Source: JAGQYP01 sp041392305 (GTDB taxonomy: Bacteria > Bacteroidota > Bacteroidia > Flavobacteriales_D > Crocinitomicaceae). Taken from it: a stretch of DNA of 64,000 bases. The DNA lies in NCBI GenBank assembly GCA_041392305.1, contig JAWKMJ010000006.1, positions 92,988 through 156,987 of the forward strand. The letters run 5' to 3'. Within the stretch, counting starts at the first letter, position 1; every line of letters begins with the position of its first letter. Below, piece after piece: positions 44,903-52,684 of this stretch. The position numbers and the translations under genes were made by a program. The notes below the pieces were generated by a model. That model did not search any database, was not told the DNA's origin, and was given only the letters and a program-made list of their open reading frames with translations.

Positions 44903-45458
44903 TCAGATTGAAATTGAGCCTTACTGTTGTGACACTCTGTTGTCAGATGGGTATTACTTGTCTTATCGAGTGAAAAAAGACACTTTGGAAAAGGAATTTT
45001 TTAAGAGTTTGACTCTAAAAAAAAGAAATATAGAAATTAAACTATTAAATGAGTTAAATTACAAACTACCAGATCATAACTTGGGATTTATAATGGGTGA
45101 TTTTGGAAAATCTTTTATTTATGTTCAAAGTTTTGGAGCTGGAAACCCTTATTATTTTCAATTAATAGAAAAGAAATCAGGGAAGGAATTAAAGAATGGA
45201 ATTTTGATTGACCATAATGAAGAGGAACAAATTTTGTTATATTTTGACAAGAACGATAAGAATCGAGAGAATATATTGTTGTACGATTTTAAGAAAAGGA
45301 AAATTAGAACAATCAAAGAATTTGAGAACTCACAATGCGAGTATGAAAGAATAGGAGGAATCAGAAGTTGTTTAGAAATTGATACAGTAACTTCTTCACA
45401 TGTCATTTTGAAAATAGAGACAGATAAAGAAAGGATTTCCAAAAGTTATAGCAGATAA
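44894..45458 (+). CDS. Body of the split lipoprotein, out of frame after G8
   Basis: The frame that reads VDINQIEIEPYCCDTLLSDG to the TAA at 45458 has a protein-like, beta-rich sequence but no good start of its own: the upstream ATG at 44829 in this frame encodes only Lys/Asn-rich sequence that is the shadow of the lipoprotein linker. So one gene, 44729-45458, is split by a +1 shift at the G8 tract. The start given here marks where the frame leaves the tract. Product unknown. Confidence 0.6.
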
Positions 45459-45476
45459 AATAAGAAAAGATTAAGG

Positions 45477-45890
45477 ATGTGGATTGGAATAAGCAAAATA
45501 ATTGATTTAAAAGTTTTGGAGCAGAAAATAGTAGATTTTATTAATCCTTATTCCTTTGAAATGGGGAATGTTGGAGAGATTTCTTATAAAACAGATTTGT
45601 ATGCTTATTGTGAGCAAAGTAAAAGTGAATTCCCTTTTGTCTTAAGATTTGGAAGTACAATAGCTATTGATGATGAAAATAAATATTTAAAAATAGCGGA
45701 GTACATTTCTAAAGAATTTTCCTGCAAAACAATCACAGATGCTTTAAATTATGGTTTGGATAAATCTGAGTATTGGTCTATTATATTTGAAAACGGAATA
45801 AGTTATTTGGCTGAAGATTCAAATTCAGATTTATTCGATGGTACTGGAGGAGAAGTTAAAATACTAAAACGAACTTCATTGAAATATTGA
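45477..45890 (+). CDS. Hypothetical protein
   Basis: A 137-residue soluble protein (WIGISKIIDLKVLEQKIVDF ... GEVKILKRTSLKY). No signal peptide and no family that I recognise; size and setting are like those of immunity proteins. The next gene starts with a TTG that overlaps its TGA by 4 bp, so the two are translationally coupled. Confidence 0.55.
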   Translation: MWIGISKIIDLKVLEQKIVDFINPYSFEMGNVGEISYKTDLYAYCEQSKSEFPFVLRFGSTIAIDDENKYLKIAEYISKEFSCKTITDALNYGLDKSEYWSIIFENGISYLAEDSNSDLFDGTGGEVKILKRTSLKY

Positions 45891-46576
45891 CAAAATTCCT
45901 CATCATATTATCCATTTTAACCCTCTATCAATCCGACGATACTAAATGGAGATTCATTGAAGTATCAATTGAAAAACCAACGGCCATAATTGATGTACTA
46001 CATGAAAAGGACACCATTTTTGTGGAAATAGAAAGGAAAGAGGATTGGATAAAGGGTGAAATAATGAACCTGACAAAAGACACTCAAATTATTACAAATG
46101 TTGGGCAGGACTATTTGGATAATATTCGGACCGAAATTATGGTAGATTCCAATTGGATATTATTCCAAAGAGCGAATACGTGTGGTGTCGATTGTGGGAA
46201 CAGTTACTTCCAAACGCTTTTACCGAATAATCATTTCTTACCATTTAAATTTCCAACACCTCCAAGAGGTGAAGAAGTCGTATCCTTGAGGTTCGCAGTA
46301 AAAGTTTCGGGAAAGTATATCTATTCTAACTCCATAAAAATCAAAGTAAAAAAAGAGAATATCGAAACAGCAAAACTTGACCAAGATCTTTTCTGTTTGG
46401 AAGGAATATTTGCCAAGACTATTGCTGCTGCAGATAAATATTATTCAGACAAACAATATCAAAAAGCACTTGAACTTTACAAAAGAGGACTTATAATTTA
46501 TCCAGAATCAAAGTATCTCAAGAATCAAATTGATAATTGTAAAAAAGAGATTGAGTCTATTCCTTCAAATTATTAG
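45887..46576 (+). CDS. Exported hypothetical protein with C-terminal TPR
   Basis: A 229-residue protein with a TTG start in a TTGA overlap with the upstream gene. A short hydrophobic start (KFLIILSILTLY) suggests export. The middle is beta-rich with two Cys (ANTCGVDCGNSYFQ). The last ~50 residues form a TPR-like hairpin (AADKYYSDKQYQKALELYKR, YPESKYLKNQIDNCKK). Function unknown. Confidence 0.55.
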   Translation: MTKFLIILSILTLYQSDDTKWRFIEVSIEKPTAIIDVLHEKDTIFVEIERKEDWIKGEIMNLTKDTQIITNVGQDYLDNIRTEIMVDSNWILFQRANTCGVDCGNSYFQTLLPNNHFLPFKFPTPPRGEEVVSLRFAVKVSGKYIYSNSIKIKVKKENIETAKLDQDLFCLEGIFAKTIAAADKYYSDKQYQKALELYKRGLIIYPESKYLKNQIDNCKKEIESIPSNY

Positions 46577-46614
46577 TATAAGTTATATTTAAACCGACCA
46601 TTAAAAATTGAAAA

Positions 46615-46704
46615 ATGAAAATTGCACTACCTCTTATTCTAATCCTAATTTTCAGTTGTAAAAACAATTCAGAGAAAACAATTAGCTTAATTAAAATCAA
46701 ATGA
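46615..46704 (+). CDS. Very short lipoprotein frame
   Basis: Twenty-nine codons: MKIALPLILILIFSC, a complete lipoprotein signal, and a short tail. It overlaps the next ATG as ATGA. It may be a genuine micro-lipoprotein or the surviving start of a lost gene. Confidence 0.35.
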   Translation: MKIALPLILILIFSCKNNSEKTISLIKIK

Positions 46705-47414
46705 AAAATATATATTTTAAAACAACTTTGACGACTATCGTTTTAACTTTAATATTGTCTTGTACAAACACAAATAATACTGATATGGGATTCTTAAAAA
46801 ATCTATTTGGTAAAAAAGATATTTCTGAGAAAAAAGAGGATGTGAAACTTGATACACTGGATCTAGAAATAACTGCAGAAATGCTAGATGAAGATATATT
46901 TTGGGAAATCGTAGACTCTTCGGTTAGGAACTCTAAAAATCAATTTCAGCAGGAACAATATCTGATAAGGGAAATTTCTAAACTAACACCAAAGCAAATG
47001 GTTGGTTTTCGATTAAGGACAGATAAACTTTTGTATGACACTTACAATTCTGAAATGTGGTGTGCCGGATATATAATGAATGGAGGATGTTCTGATGATG
47101 GTTTTGAATATTTTAGAAATTGGGTAATTTCAAGAGGAAAAAGCGCTTATTATAAAGCAAAAGAAAATCCTGACTCTTTAATTGATGAAAAAGACAATGG
47201 AGAAGATGGTATGTTTGATTTTGAAGGTTTTTGGTACGTTGCTCTAGATGCGTTCAATAAAAAAACAGGTAAAGATTTGTATGATTATATAGATTATGAC
47301 AATTTCAAAACAAGTGAAGGAAGTTATCCTCAATTTGAGTTTACATGGGAAGAAGAAAATCCTGAAAGTATGAAAAAATTGTGTCCAAGACTTTTTGAGC
47401 ATTTTTGGAATTGA
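46701..47414 (+). CDS. DUF4240 domain lipoprotein
   Basis: A 237-residue lipoprotein (TTIVLTLILSC lipobox) whose mature part is DUF4240: FWEIVDSSVRNSKNQ at residues ~73-87, EMWCAGYIMNGGCSDDGFEY and FRNWVISRGKSAYY, NPDSL. DUF4240 is usually cytosolic and sits beside DNA-damage or toxin-immunity genes; a membrane-anchored copy is unusual. Role unknown, immunity is one guess. Confidence 0.8.
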   Translation: MKNIYFKTTLTTIVLTLILSCTNTNNTDMGFLKNLFGKKDISEKKEDVKLDTLDLEITAEMLDEDIFWEIVDSSVRNSKNQFQQEQYLIREISKLTPKQMVGFRLRTDKLLYDTYNSEMWCAGYIMNGGCSDDGFEYFRNWVISRGKSAYYKAKENPDSLIDEKDNGEDGMFDFEGFWYVALDAFNKKTGKDLYDYIDYDNFKTSEGSYPQFEFTWEEENPESMKKLCPRLFEHFWN

Positions 47415-47497
47415 TAAACCAGTACTCTGAGTAATTGTTTGTTGAATAAACGTCAATAACTATCCAAACAATAATTTTTTATTCCTATCATCTTACC

Positions 47498-47653
47498 TTA
47501 TCTTTATCAAAATCAACCCAAACCAGAAGCTAGCTTGTCTTTTTCTGAAAGTTTTTAGGTTGAAATTTTATTTAGAATAAAACGCATATTTGGTTTATTC
47601 CTTTGTGGCAAAAAGAATGTATTTTTATGCAATTGTTGTAGTGCATTAAAAAG
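47498..47653 (+). repeat. ~150-bp direct repeat, copy 1
   Basis: Starts TTATCTTTATCAAAATCAAC and ends ATGCAATTGTTGT plus a few bases before the ATG at 47654. It contains the palindrome AAGCTAGCTT, a CAACC/GGTTG pair and an ATAAAAC(G/A)CAT ... ATGT(A/G)TTTT stem. Two more copies are at 48386 and 50243. Confidence 0.85.
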
Positions 47654-47989
47654 ATGAAGTCAAAACAAATAAATGAAATAATAGAATTTGGTTTAGACTC
47701 AATTGACCCAAATGAAAAAGTTGAAGTCAGTTTGGTGGACCTTATGCTGATGTACAAGACTATGGAAGAGTTTAACCGGTTCTTCCACAATTCAGATCAT
47801 TACGAAACTATTGAAGACGTACACAGATTTATTGGAAGTGTTAAAGGTGGTGGTTACTCAATGATTCACAAACTTTACTACACGACATTATCAAAATATA
47901 TTCCGAAACGAATTTATGACCAACTTGGAGAAGAAGGAGATCCTTTTGAGTATCCTGCTACTCCCTATTATTTCAATAAAAAAGAATAG
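47654..47989 (+). CDS. Hypothetical protein after repeat copy 1
   Basis: A 111-residue soluble protein (KSKQINEIIEFGLDSIDPN ... FEYPATPYYFNKKE), mixed helix and charged, with HRFIGSVKGGGYSMIHKLYY as its most conserved-looking part. I do not recognise a family. The ATG directly follows the repeat, which may supply its promoter. Confidence 0.55.
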   Translation: MKSKQINEIIEFGLDSIDPNEKVEVSLVDLMLMYKTMEEFNRFFHNSDHYETIEDVHRFIGSVKGGGYSMIHKLYYTTLSKYIPKRIYDQLGEEGDPFEYPATPYYFNKKE

Positions 47990-48073
47990 AGAAAATAACT
48001 TGTTACAGTAAATGCAAAAATAAAGAACTTGCAGGACCAAACCGTTTCTCCATTTTAGTCAAGGCATTCAAAA

Positions 48074-48337
48074 ATGAACTACAAACAGCCACATATAGAA
48101 ATTATTAAAAAACCAAATGGCGATATCACAATGGAGATTGATGATACAGAACTGTTTGATTTTATCGAAGATTATTTAATTGAGAAGTGTTCAATTGAAT
48201 ATGCATATTTGTCAGAAACATTAAACCATAACAAAATAATGCATTTCACTGATAAATATTCATTTAATACATTAATAGAAGCGATACAAAAACTTGATAG
48301 AGATGAGATCGAAAAGATTTATCAATTGAATAATTAA
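48074..48337 (+). CDS. Small hypothetical protein
   Basis: An 87-residue soluble acidic protein (NYKQPHIEIIKKPNGDITME ... EIEKIYQLNN) with no family that I recognise. It lies between repeat copies 1 and 2. The 84-bp gap before it has a loose GAGAAA/TTTCTC inverted pair. Confidence 0.5.
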   Translation: MNYKQPHIEIIKKPNGDITMEIDDTELFDFIEDYLIEKCSIEYAYLSETLNHNKIMHFTDKYSFNTLIEAIQKLDRDEIEKIYQLNN

Positions 48338-48385
48338 GATTACTAGCACACCAGGATACTAACACACCAGCACACCAAATTTTCA

Positions 48386-48538
48386 CTATCTTTATCAAAA
48401 TCAACCCAAACCAGAAGCTAGCTTGTCTTTTTCTGAAAATATTTAGGTTGAATTTATATTTAGAATAAAACACATATCTGGTTTATTCCTTTGTGGCAGA
48501 GAGAATGTGTTTTATGCAATTGTTGTGCGTAATGTAAA
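48386..48538 (+). repeat. ~150-bp direct repeat, copy 2
   Basis: Nearly identical to copy 1 up to ATGCAATTGTTGT. The ATAAAACACAT / ATGTGTTTTAT inverted repeat (48465-48475 and 48505-48515) is perfect over 11 bp here. It ends at the ATG of the next gene. Confidence 0.85.
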
Positions 48539-49261
48539 ATGAGAATTCCAGCAGACATACGAGATTACTTGAATCATGCTCTAAATGAGTCAAGATTAAC
48601 CGAATTTTCAATTGATCGAAAATTGAACAAGGTTTCAGTAATCTTTGAAACCGTTGCTATGAATGAAGATGGTACCATACCTGAAGACTCAAGAGTGATT
48701 TTCAATTTCATTAATGTTTGTAGAATAGCAGGTAAACTTAAACTTGGAGAATGGAATGATGAATCTGCAAAAACTCAACCCTTTAAACCAGAAGAATTAA
48801 CTGAAATATTACTGAGTTACAACGGACAATCAATGTATGGATGGGAATTTATAAATGTAGAAAACTCGGAAAAGGAATTTGAAAAATGGGAAAATGATTC
48901 AAGCTTCGACATTTCATTATTTGATTGTCAAAATGATATAAATACAATTGATATTTTCTCTGAACATTTCAGCGAGAAACCGAAAACTCTTGACTTAAGG
49001 GTTTGGTTTGAAGAAATTGAGATTGAATCATTAAACGGAATTCCAATAAGCACTCAAGAATTTATTGACCGTGGAGTTCGTGGATGGAACGCAATTTATG
49101 ACGGAAATGATGGAATGACAAAGGCTCATGGAATCGTAGCACTATCAGATGAAAATGAAAAAAACACTACACACAACAAGGGCTATAATCAAGCGGGACA
49201 ACATGATAAATCAAAAGACATGACATTAAATAAAATTTGGTCTTGGCTGACAGGAAAGTGA
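48539..49261 (+). CDS. Hypothetical protein after repeat copy 2
   Basis: A 240-residue soluble acidic protein (RIPADIRDYLNHALNESRLT at the start, GIVALSDENEKN near the end). No family that I recognise. Its last ~30 codons (THNKGYNQAG onward) are encoded by the left arm and centre of an attC-like palindrome, so the C-terminus probably reflects the recombination site and not selection on the protein. Confidence 0.55.
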   Translation: MRIPADIRDYLNHALNESRLTEFSIDRKLNKVSVIFETVAMNEDGTIPEDSRVIFNFINVCRIAGKLKLGEWNDESAKTQPFKPEELTEILLSYNGQSMYGWEFINVENSEKEFEKWENDSSFDISLFDCQNDINTIDIFSEHFSEKPKTLDLRVWFEEIEIESLNGIPISTQEFIDRGVRGWNAIYDGNDGMTKAHGIVALSDENEKNTTHNKGYNQAGQHDKSKDMTLNKIWSWLTGK

Positions 49262-49299
49262 TTTTAAACCTCGCCTGCTCATAGTCAAACCGTTGTGTG
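49170..49299. repeat. attC-like imperfect palindrome
   Basis: CACACAAC (49170-49177) pairs perfectly with GTTGTGTG (49292-49299). Inside, GGCTAT (49180-49185) pairs with ATAGTC (49281-49286, one G-T), then AGCGGG with CCTGCT-like bases. A ~75-base centre includes the stop codon of the upstream gene. The two-stem layout with GTT-type ends is that of an integron attC site. Confidence 0.5.
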
Positions 49300-49349
49300 C
49301 AATATAAAACCTATGTAATAAACTGAAGTTTTCACTGTGATTTAGAATT

Positions 49350-49790
49350 ATGTTTAAATACTTGAAACAAATAAAACGAAATTGGAAAAAAGCGAAAAAC
49401 AGGAGGTACAGAAAAGATAATCCGAAAACTTATTCTGTACGACCACAAAAAGACACTTCGAGCTTGAAGGCTCACGAATTTGAATTTCTTATCAAGCGAG
49501 TTCAAATTGGAGAAGGTGAGTATTTTGATGATTTTAATCTTAAGTCAGAAGCAGACTGGCTTGGTGTATTAACTCCAGACTCGGTGAAATGGAGTCACGT
49601 CAACGATCCAAGAGGGTTTACCATAAAGCTAGATAAGTTTTCATATGGTATTGCAGACGAGTTTGCGGGTCTTCAAATCGCTTTTGAAGGAAACGTAACT
49701 TTCGAAGAAGCCAGAAATCTTCTTTTAGAACTCAAATCGAAACTCGAGCAATTTTCCGGTTTTGAGGCTGAAATAATTGATTTCTATTGA
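49350..49790 (+). CDS. Hypothetical protein
   Basis: A 146-residue protein with a very basic first 35 residues (KQIKRNWKKAKNRRYRKDNP) and an acidic, ordered remainder (HEFEFLIKRVQIGEGEYFDD, EFAGLQIAFEGNVTFEEARN). The basic start could bind nucleic acid. No family that I recognise. It follows the attC-like site by 50 bases. Confidence 0.55.
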   Translation: MFKYLKQIKRNWKKAKNRRYRKDNPKTYSVRPQKDTSSLKAHEFEFLIKRVQIGEGEYFDDFNLKSEADWLGVLTPDSVKWSHVNDPRGFTIKLDKFSYGIADEFAGLQIAFEGNVTFEEARNLLLELKSKLEQFSGFEAEIIDFY

Positions 49791-49906
49791 TCTCGAAATG
49801 AAAGACAGTATACATTACTCAATTTACACTTCATACCGCAAAAGTGATATGTTCGAGTAGCTAAAAGTATGTGTAACATAAAACTGTTATACCCTATTAT
49901 AGAAAA

Positions 49907-50200
49907 ATGAAATTAAGTTTATTAGCAATATTATTAGGACTAATCTGCATAACGGCTACAGTTATAATAAACTATAACATGTCCATCGAATACAATACAG
50001 CTGGAGGAAAAACTCAGGCATTGTTTGGGCTAAAGCATATAGAGCGATATTATGTTGGAATAATTGGGCTATTTGGATTATCAACCAGCCTATATGCAAT
50101 GAATAGGAAAGAAAAGAAATCGTTAGTTATAATAGCAATTCTAATCTCATTGATTTCAATTATTATTACATTTCTTGAACTTTGGCGATGGATGATTTGA
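49907..50200 (+). CDS. Small membrane protein
   Basis: A 97-residue protein with three hydrophobic helices (SLLAILLGLICITATVII, YVGIIGLFGLSTSLYAM, LVIIAILISLISIIITFL). No catalytic motif or known family. Small membrane proteins in such arrays can be immunity proteins or effectors of phage defence, but nothing here decides it. Confidence 0.55.
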   Translation: MKLSLLAILLGLICITATVIINYNMSIEYNTAGGKTQALFGLKHIERYYVGIIGLFGLSTSLYAMNRKEKKSLVIIAILISLISIIITFLELWRWMI

Positions 50201-50242
50201 ATTGAAGATAACTCGCAATCCACCAGCACACCAATTTTTCAC

Positions 50243-50390
50243 TATCTTTATCAAAATCAACCCAAACCAGAAGCTAGCTTGTCTTTTTCTGAAAGGTTTA
50301 GATTGAAATTTTATTTAGAATAAAACACATATTTGGTTTATACCTATGGTGGTAAAGCGAATATGTTTTATACAAATTTTTGCTAAAATA
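50243..50390 (+). repeat. ~150-bp direct repeat, copy 3
   Basis: Matches copies 1 and 2 from TATCTTTATCAAAATCAACC to about ATATGTTTTATACAA, then diverges before the start of the AbiJ-like gene. Confidence 0.8.
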
Positions 50391-50397
50391 TGATAAT

Positions 50398-51249
50398 ATG
50401 AAATTTTCAGAAAGAATAGGATTAAGAGAAGTTAAAGATACCTTTCAGCTTGAATCTATGGATGATGAATTAAGAAGCGGATTATGGAACGTTTTTTTAA
50501 TATTCTATGGTAACAAAATGGACCAAGAATCGCGTAGTGTTGGTGGATCAAAATATAAAAATTTTATTGAGACGCTTTGGTTCTCATATTTTAAGTCTCC
50601 AATGGACACAATTCCGTATTCGACAATAGATACAGTTATTTGGTTGAGAAAACAATTCTTCTCTTGGGAATGGTTCTATGTATACGACTTTATTGAGTTT
50701 ATTGTGAAAAATCCTGATCCAGCAAATTCAAATGAAATGACCGAGGCTTTTAATTTCATTTTAAAAAGAGAACTATCGGGTTATAGATTTATTGGACTTG
50801 AGCTTACCCCAATTTCGGATGAAAATCAAATAGCTGAAATTCAAAAAGCTTTAGACTCCTCAAATGTAAATGGTCTCAAAGGAGTTTATATCCATTTACA
50901 TTCCTCTTTAGAAAAATTATCAGATAAGAAAACACCTGATTATCGAAATTCCATTAAAGAATCAATCTCAGCAATTGAGTCATTAGTCCAAATTATTTCT
51001 GGCGACAAGAAAGCGGAACTTGGAAAAGCATTGAAGCTTATAAAAGATAAATTGGGACTTCATGGAGCACTGGAACAGGGATTTATAAAAATATACGGAT
51101 ATACCAGTGATGGAGATGGGATAAGACACGCGCTCATGGAAGAGCCAAACTTAGATTTAGAAGATGCCACTTACATGTTAACATCATGCAGTGCTTTTAT
51201 TAACTATTTGGTAATCAAAGCTAATAAAACAGGAATTGAATTAGTGTAA
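50398..51249 (+). CDS. AbiJ-like abortive-infection protein (AbiJ_NTD4 domain)
   Basis: A 283-residue soluble protein starting at ATG 50398; in-frame TTG 50380 is less likely. FSERIGLREVKDTFQLESMD then LRSGLWNVF is the AbiJ_NTD4 pattern. The C-terminal ~90 residues (KALKLIKDKLGLHGALEQGF, SDGDGIRHALMEEPNLDLED, YMLTSCSAFINYL) form a HEPN-like helical domain with R-H spacing seen in AbiJ-type proteins. Abi proteins kill or stall the cell on phage infection. It is the last gene of the island. Confidence 0.8.
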   Translation: MKFSERIGLREVKDTFQLESMDDELRSGLWNVFLIFYGNKMDQESRSVGGSKYKNFIETLWFSYFKSPMDTIPYSTIDTVIWLRKQFFSWEWFYVYDFIEFIVKNPDPANSNEMTEAFNFILKRELSGYRFIGLELTPISDENQIAEIQKALDSSNVNGLKGVYIHLHSSLEKLSDKKTPDYRNSIKESISAIESLVQIISGDKKAELGKALKLIKDKLGLHGALEQGFIKIYGYTSDGDGIRHALMEEPNLDLEDATYMLTSCSAFINYLVIKANKTGIELV

Positions 51250-51313
51250 ATGCTGTCTACGACAACTGCAATTGTGTGACTCCTTTTGAATACTTATCTT
51301 GTGTGTCATCCCC

Positions 51314-51856
51314 CTAATTCACCCCCTCAGAATCCTCAACAACCTCCAAAACCCCAACTTCCAAAACCTTCTCCACCACCTTCTTCGACTCCAATAAAAC
51401 AGTCCAATTCATTCCCATACGGTACTCCCAAACCAAAGTATCCCCAAATTTTACTCGGGCAAATTGATCGTGGAGGCTGTCAAAAGCCACCATTTTTTCT
51501 TCTCCAAACTGGCGGTAAATTTCTCCGAAAAAGAGGTCGTGGATTTTGGTTGCAGGTAAGGTGTCGTAATGGGTCGCATAAATTTTTACGGTGTCTTGCT
51601 CGTCGTAAACCAAAGCTTCTTGCCTTAAAATATTCCCGATCGGACTCGAAATCGTATTCGCTCCCAGGTCTTTTACTTCTTTGTATTCCGTGCGGATTTC
51701 AAAAGTACCCGCGAGCAAATTGTTCAACTTAATTTCTGGTTTTTGCTCTGAAGTTTTTTCTTCTTTTTTAGCCTCTTCCGACGAACAAGAAGCTGTGAAA
51801 AGGAGTCCACAAACAACCCCCAAGACCATGAATACGTTTGATTTCTTAAGTTCCAT
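51314..51856 (-). CDS. Hypothetical lipoprotein
   Basis: A 180-residue lipoprotein (VFMVLGVVCGLLFTASC lipobox) with a charged linker and a beta-rich domain. The last ~25 residues are Val/Glu repeats (VVEKVLEVGVLEVVEDSEG). No family that I recognise. It is the first minus-strand gene after the island and is divergent from the methyltransferase. A proline-rich frame on the other strand is its shadow. Confidence 0.65.
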   Translation of the reverse strand: MELKKSNVFMVLGVVCGLLFTASCSSEEAKKEEKTSEQKPEIKLNNLLAGTFEIRTEYKEVKDLGANTISSPIGNILRQEALVYDEQDTVKIYATHYDTLPATKIHDLFFGEIYRQFGEEKMVAFDSLHDQFARVKFGDTLVWEYRMGMNWTVLLESKKVVEKVLEVGVLEVVEDSEGVN

Positions 51857-51890
51857 AAGATGAAAATACTCATTTTAGGTACGTATTCTT

Positions 51891-51898
51891 ATATTTGC
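51891..51898 (+). promoter_or_regulatory. TAnnTTTG -7 box of the methyltransferase gene
   Basis: TATATTTG lies 16 bases before the ATG at 51915, in the 58-bp gap between divergent genes. Confidence 0.5.
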
Positions 51899-51914
51899 CC
51901 TTTAATTTTTTACT

Positions 51915-52679
51915 ATGCATACAGCCGAGAGAGTTTCGCACAAAGATTTATCCGATAATTACGTTTACCAAAGAAGTATTCTGGCCTATGTGGAGGCGGC
52001 CAAATTGGTTTCTGGTCAGGTTTTAGAGATCGGAACCGGAATGGGTTACGGAATCGATACCATCGCTCCAAAATGCGAAAAGTTTACTTCCATCGATAAA
52101 TTTGAAGTGGATCTTTCTCACGTAAAGGATGTACCTAATTTCGAGTTCAAGCAAATGAGTGTGCCGCCTTTAACAGGTTTTGCAGACAATACTTTCGACT
52201 TCGTAGTAACTTTCCAGGTGATCGAACACATTAAAAACGATGAGCTTTTTGTCCAAGAAATACACCGTGTCTTGAAGCCAGGAGGGAAGATGATTGTGAC
52301 CACACCGAATATCAAAACTTCCATCACAAGAAATCCTTGGCATATCAGAGAATACACGGTAGAAGAATTGAAAACTTTATTAGGGAAATCCTTCAAATCC
52401 GTAACAGCCAATGGGGTTTTTGGAAACGAAAAAATCATGGACTACTACGAGAAGAATAAGGCTTCGGTAAAGAAAATTACGCGTTTTGATATCTTCAATT
52501 TGCAGTACAATTTACCAAGATGGTGTCTGCAAATGCCTTACGATATGCTCAACAGAATGAATCGTAGAAAATTATTGAAGAATAATAACTCCTTGGTATC
52601 GGATATTAAAATGGAAGACTATTTTGTAGCAGAAGCCAATGAAAAATGCTTCGATCTGTTTTATATTGCTGAAAAATAG
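51915..52679 (+). CDS. SAM-dependent class I methyltransferase
   Basis: A 254-residue enzyme with the SAM motif VLEIGTGMGYGIDTIA, the acidic strand-2 end SIDKFEVDL, FDFVVTFQVIEHI and RVLKPGGKMIVTTPN. The group resembles UbiE/type 11 methyltransferases. The substrate is not evident. It lies 5 bp before the GlmU-family gene and may act in the same envelope-sugar pathway (inferred from spacing only). Confidence 0.87.
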   Translation: MHTAERVSHKDLSDNYVYQRSILAYVEAAKLVSGQVLEIGTGMGYGIDTIAPKCEKFTSIDKFEVDLSHVKDVPNFEFKQMSVPPLTGFADNTFDFVVTFQVIEHIKNDELFVQEIHRVLKPGGKMIVTTPNIKTSITRNPWHIREYTVEELKTLLGKSFKSVTANGVFGNEKIMDYYEKNKASVKKITRFDIFNLQYNLPRWCLQMPYDMLNRMNRRKLLKNNNSLVSDIKMEDYFVAEANEKCFDLFYIAEK

Positions 52680-52684
52680 GAAAG

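Noticed and set aside
40235..51250. A prophage explanation for the accessory island
   Set aside because: No capsid, portal, terminase, tail, lysis or phage integrase gene is present.
51286..51732. Proline-rich frame on the plus strand
   Set aside because: It is antisense to a lipoprotein with a clear signal peptide; its composition is that of a shadow frame.
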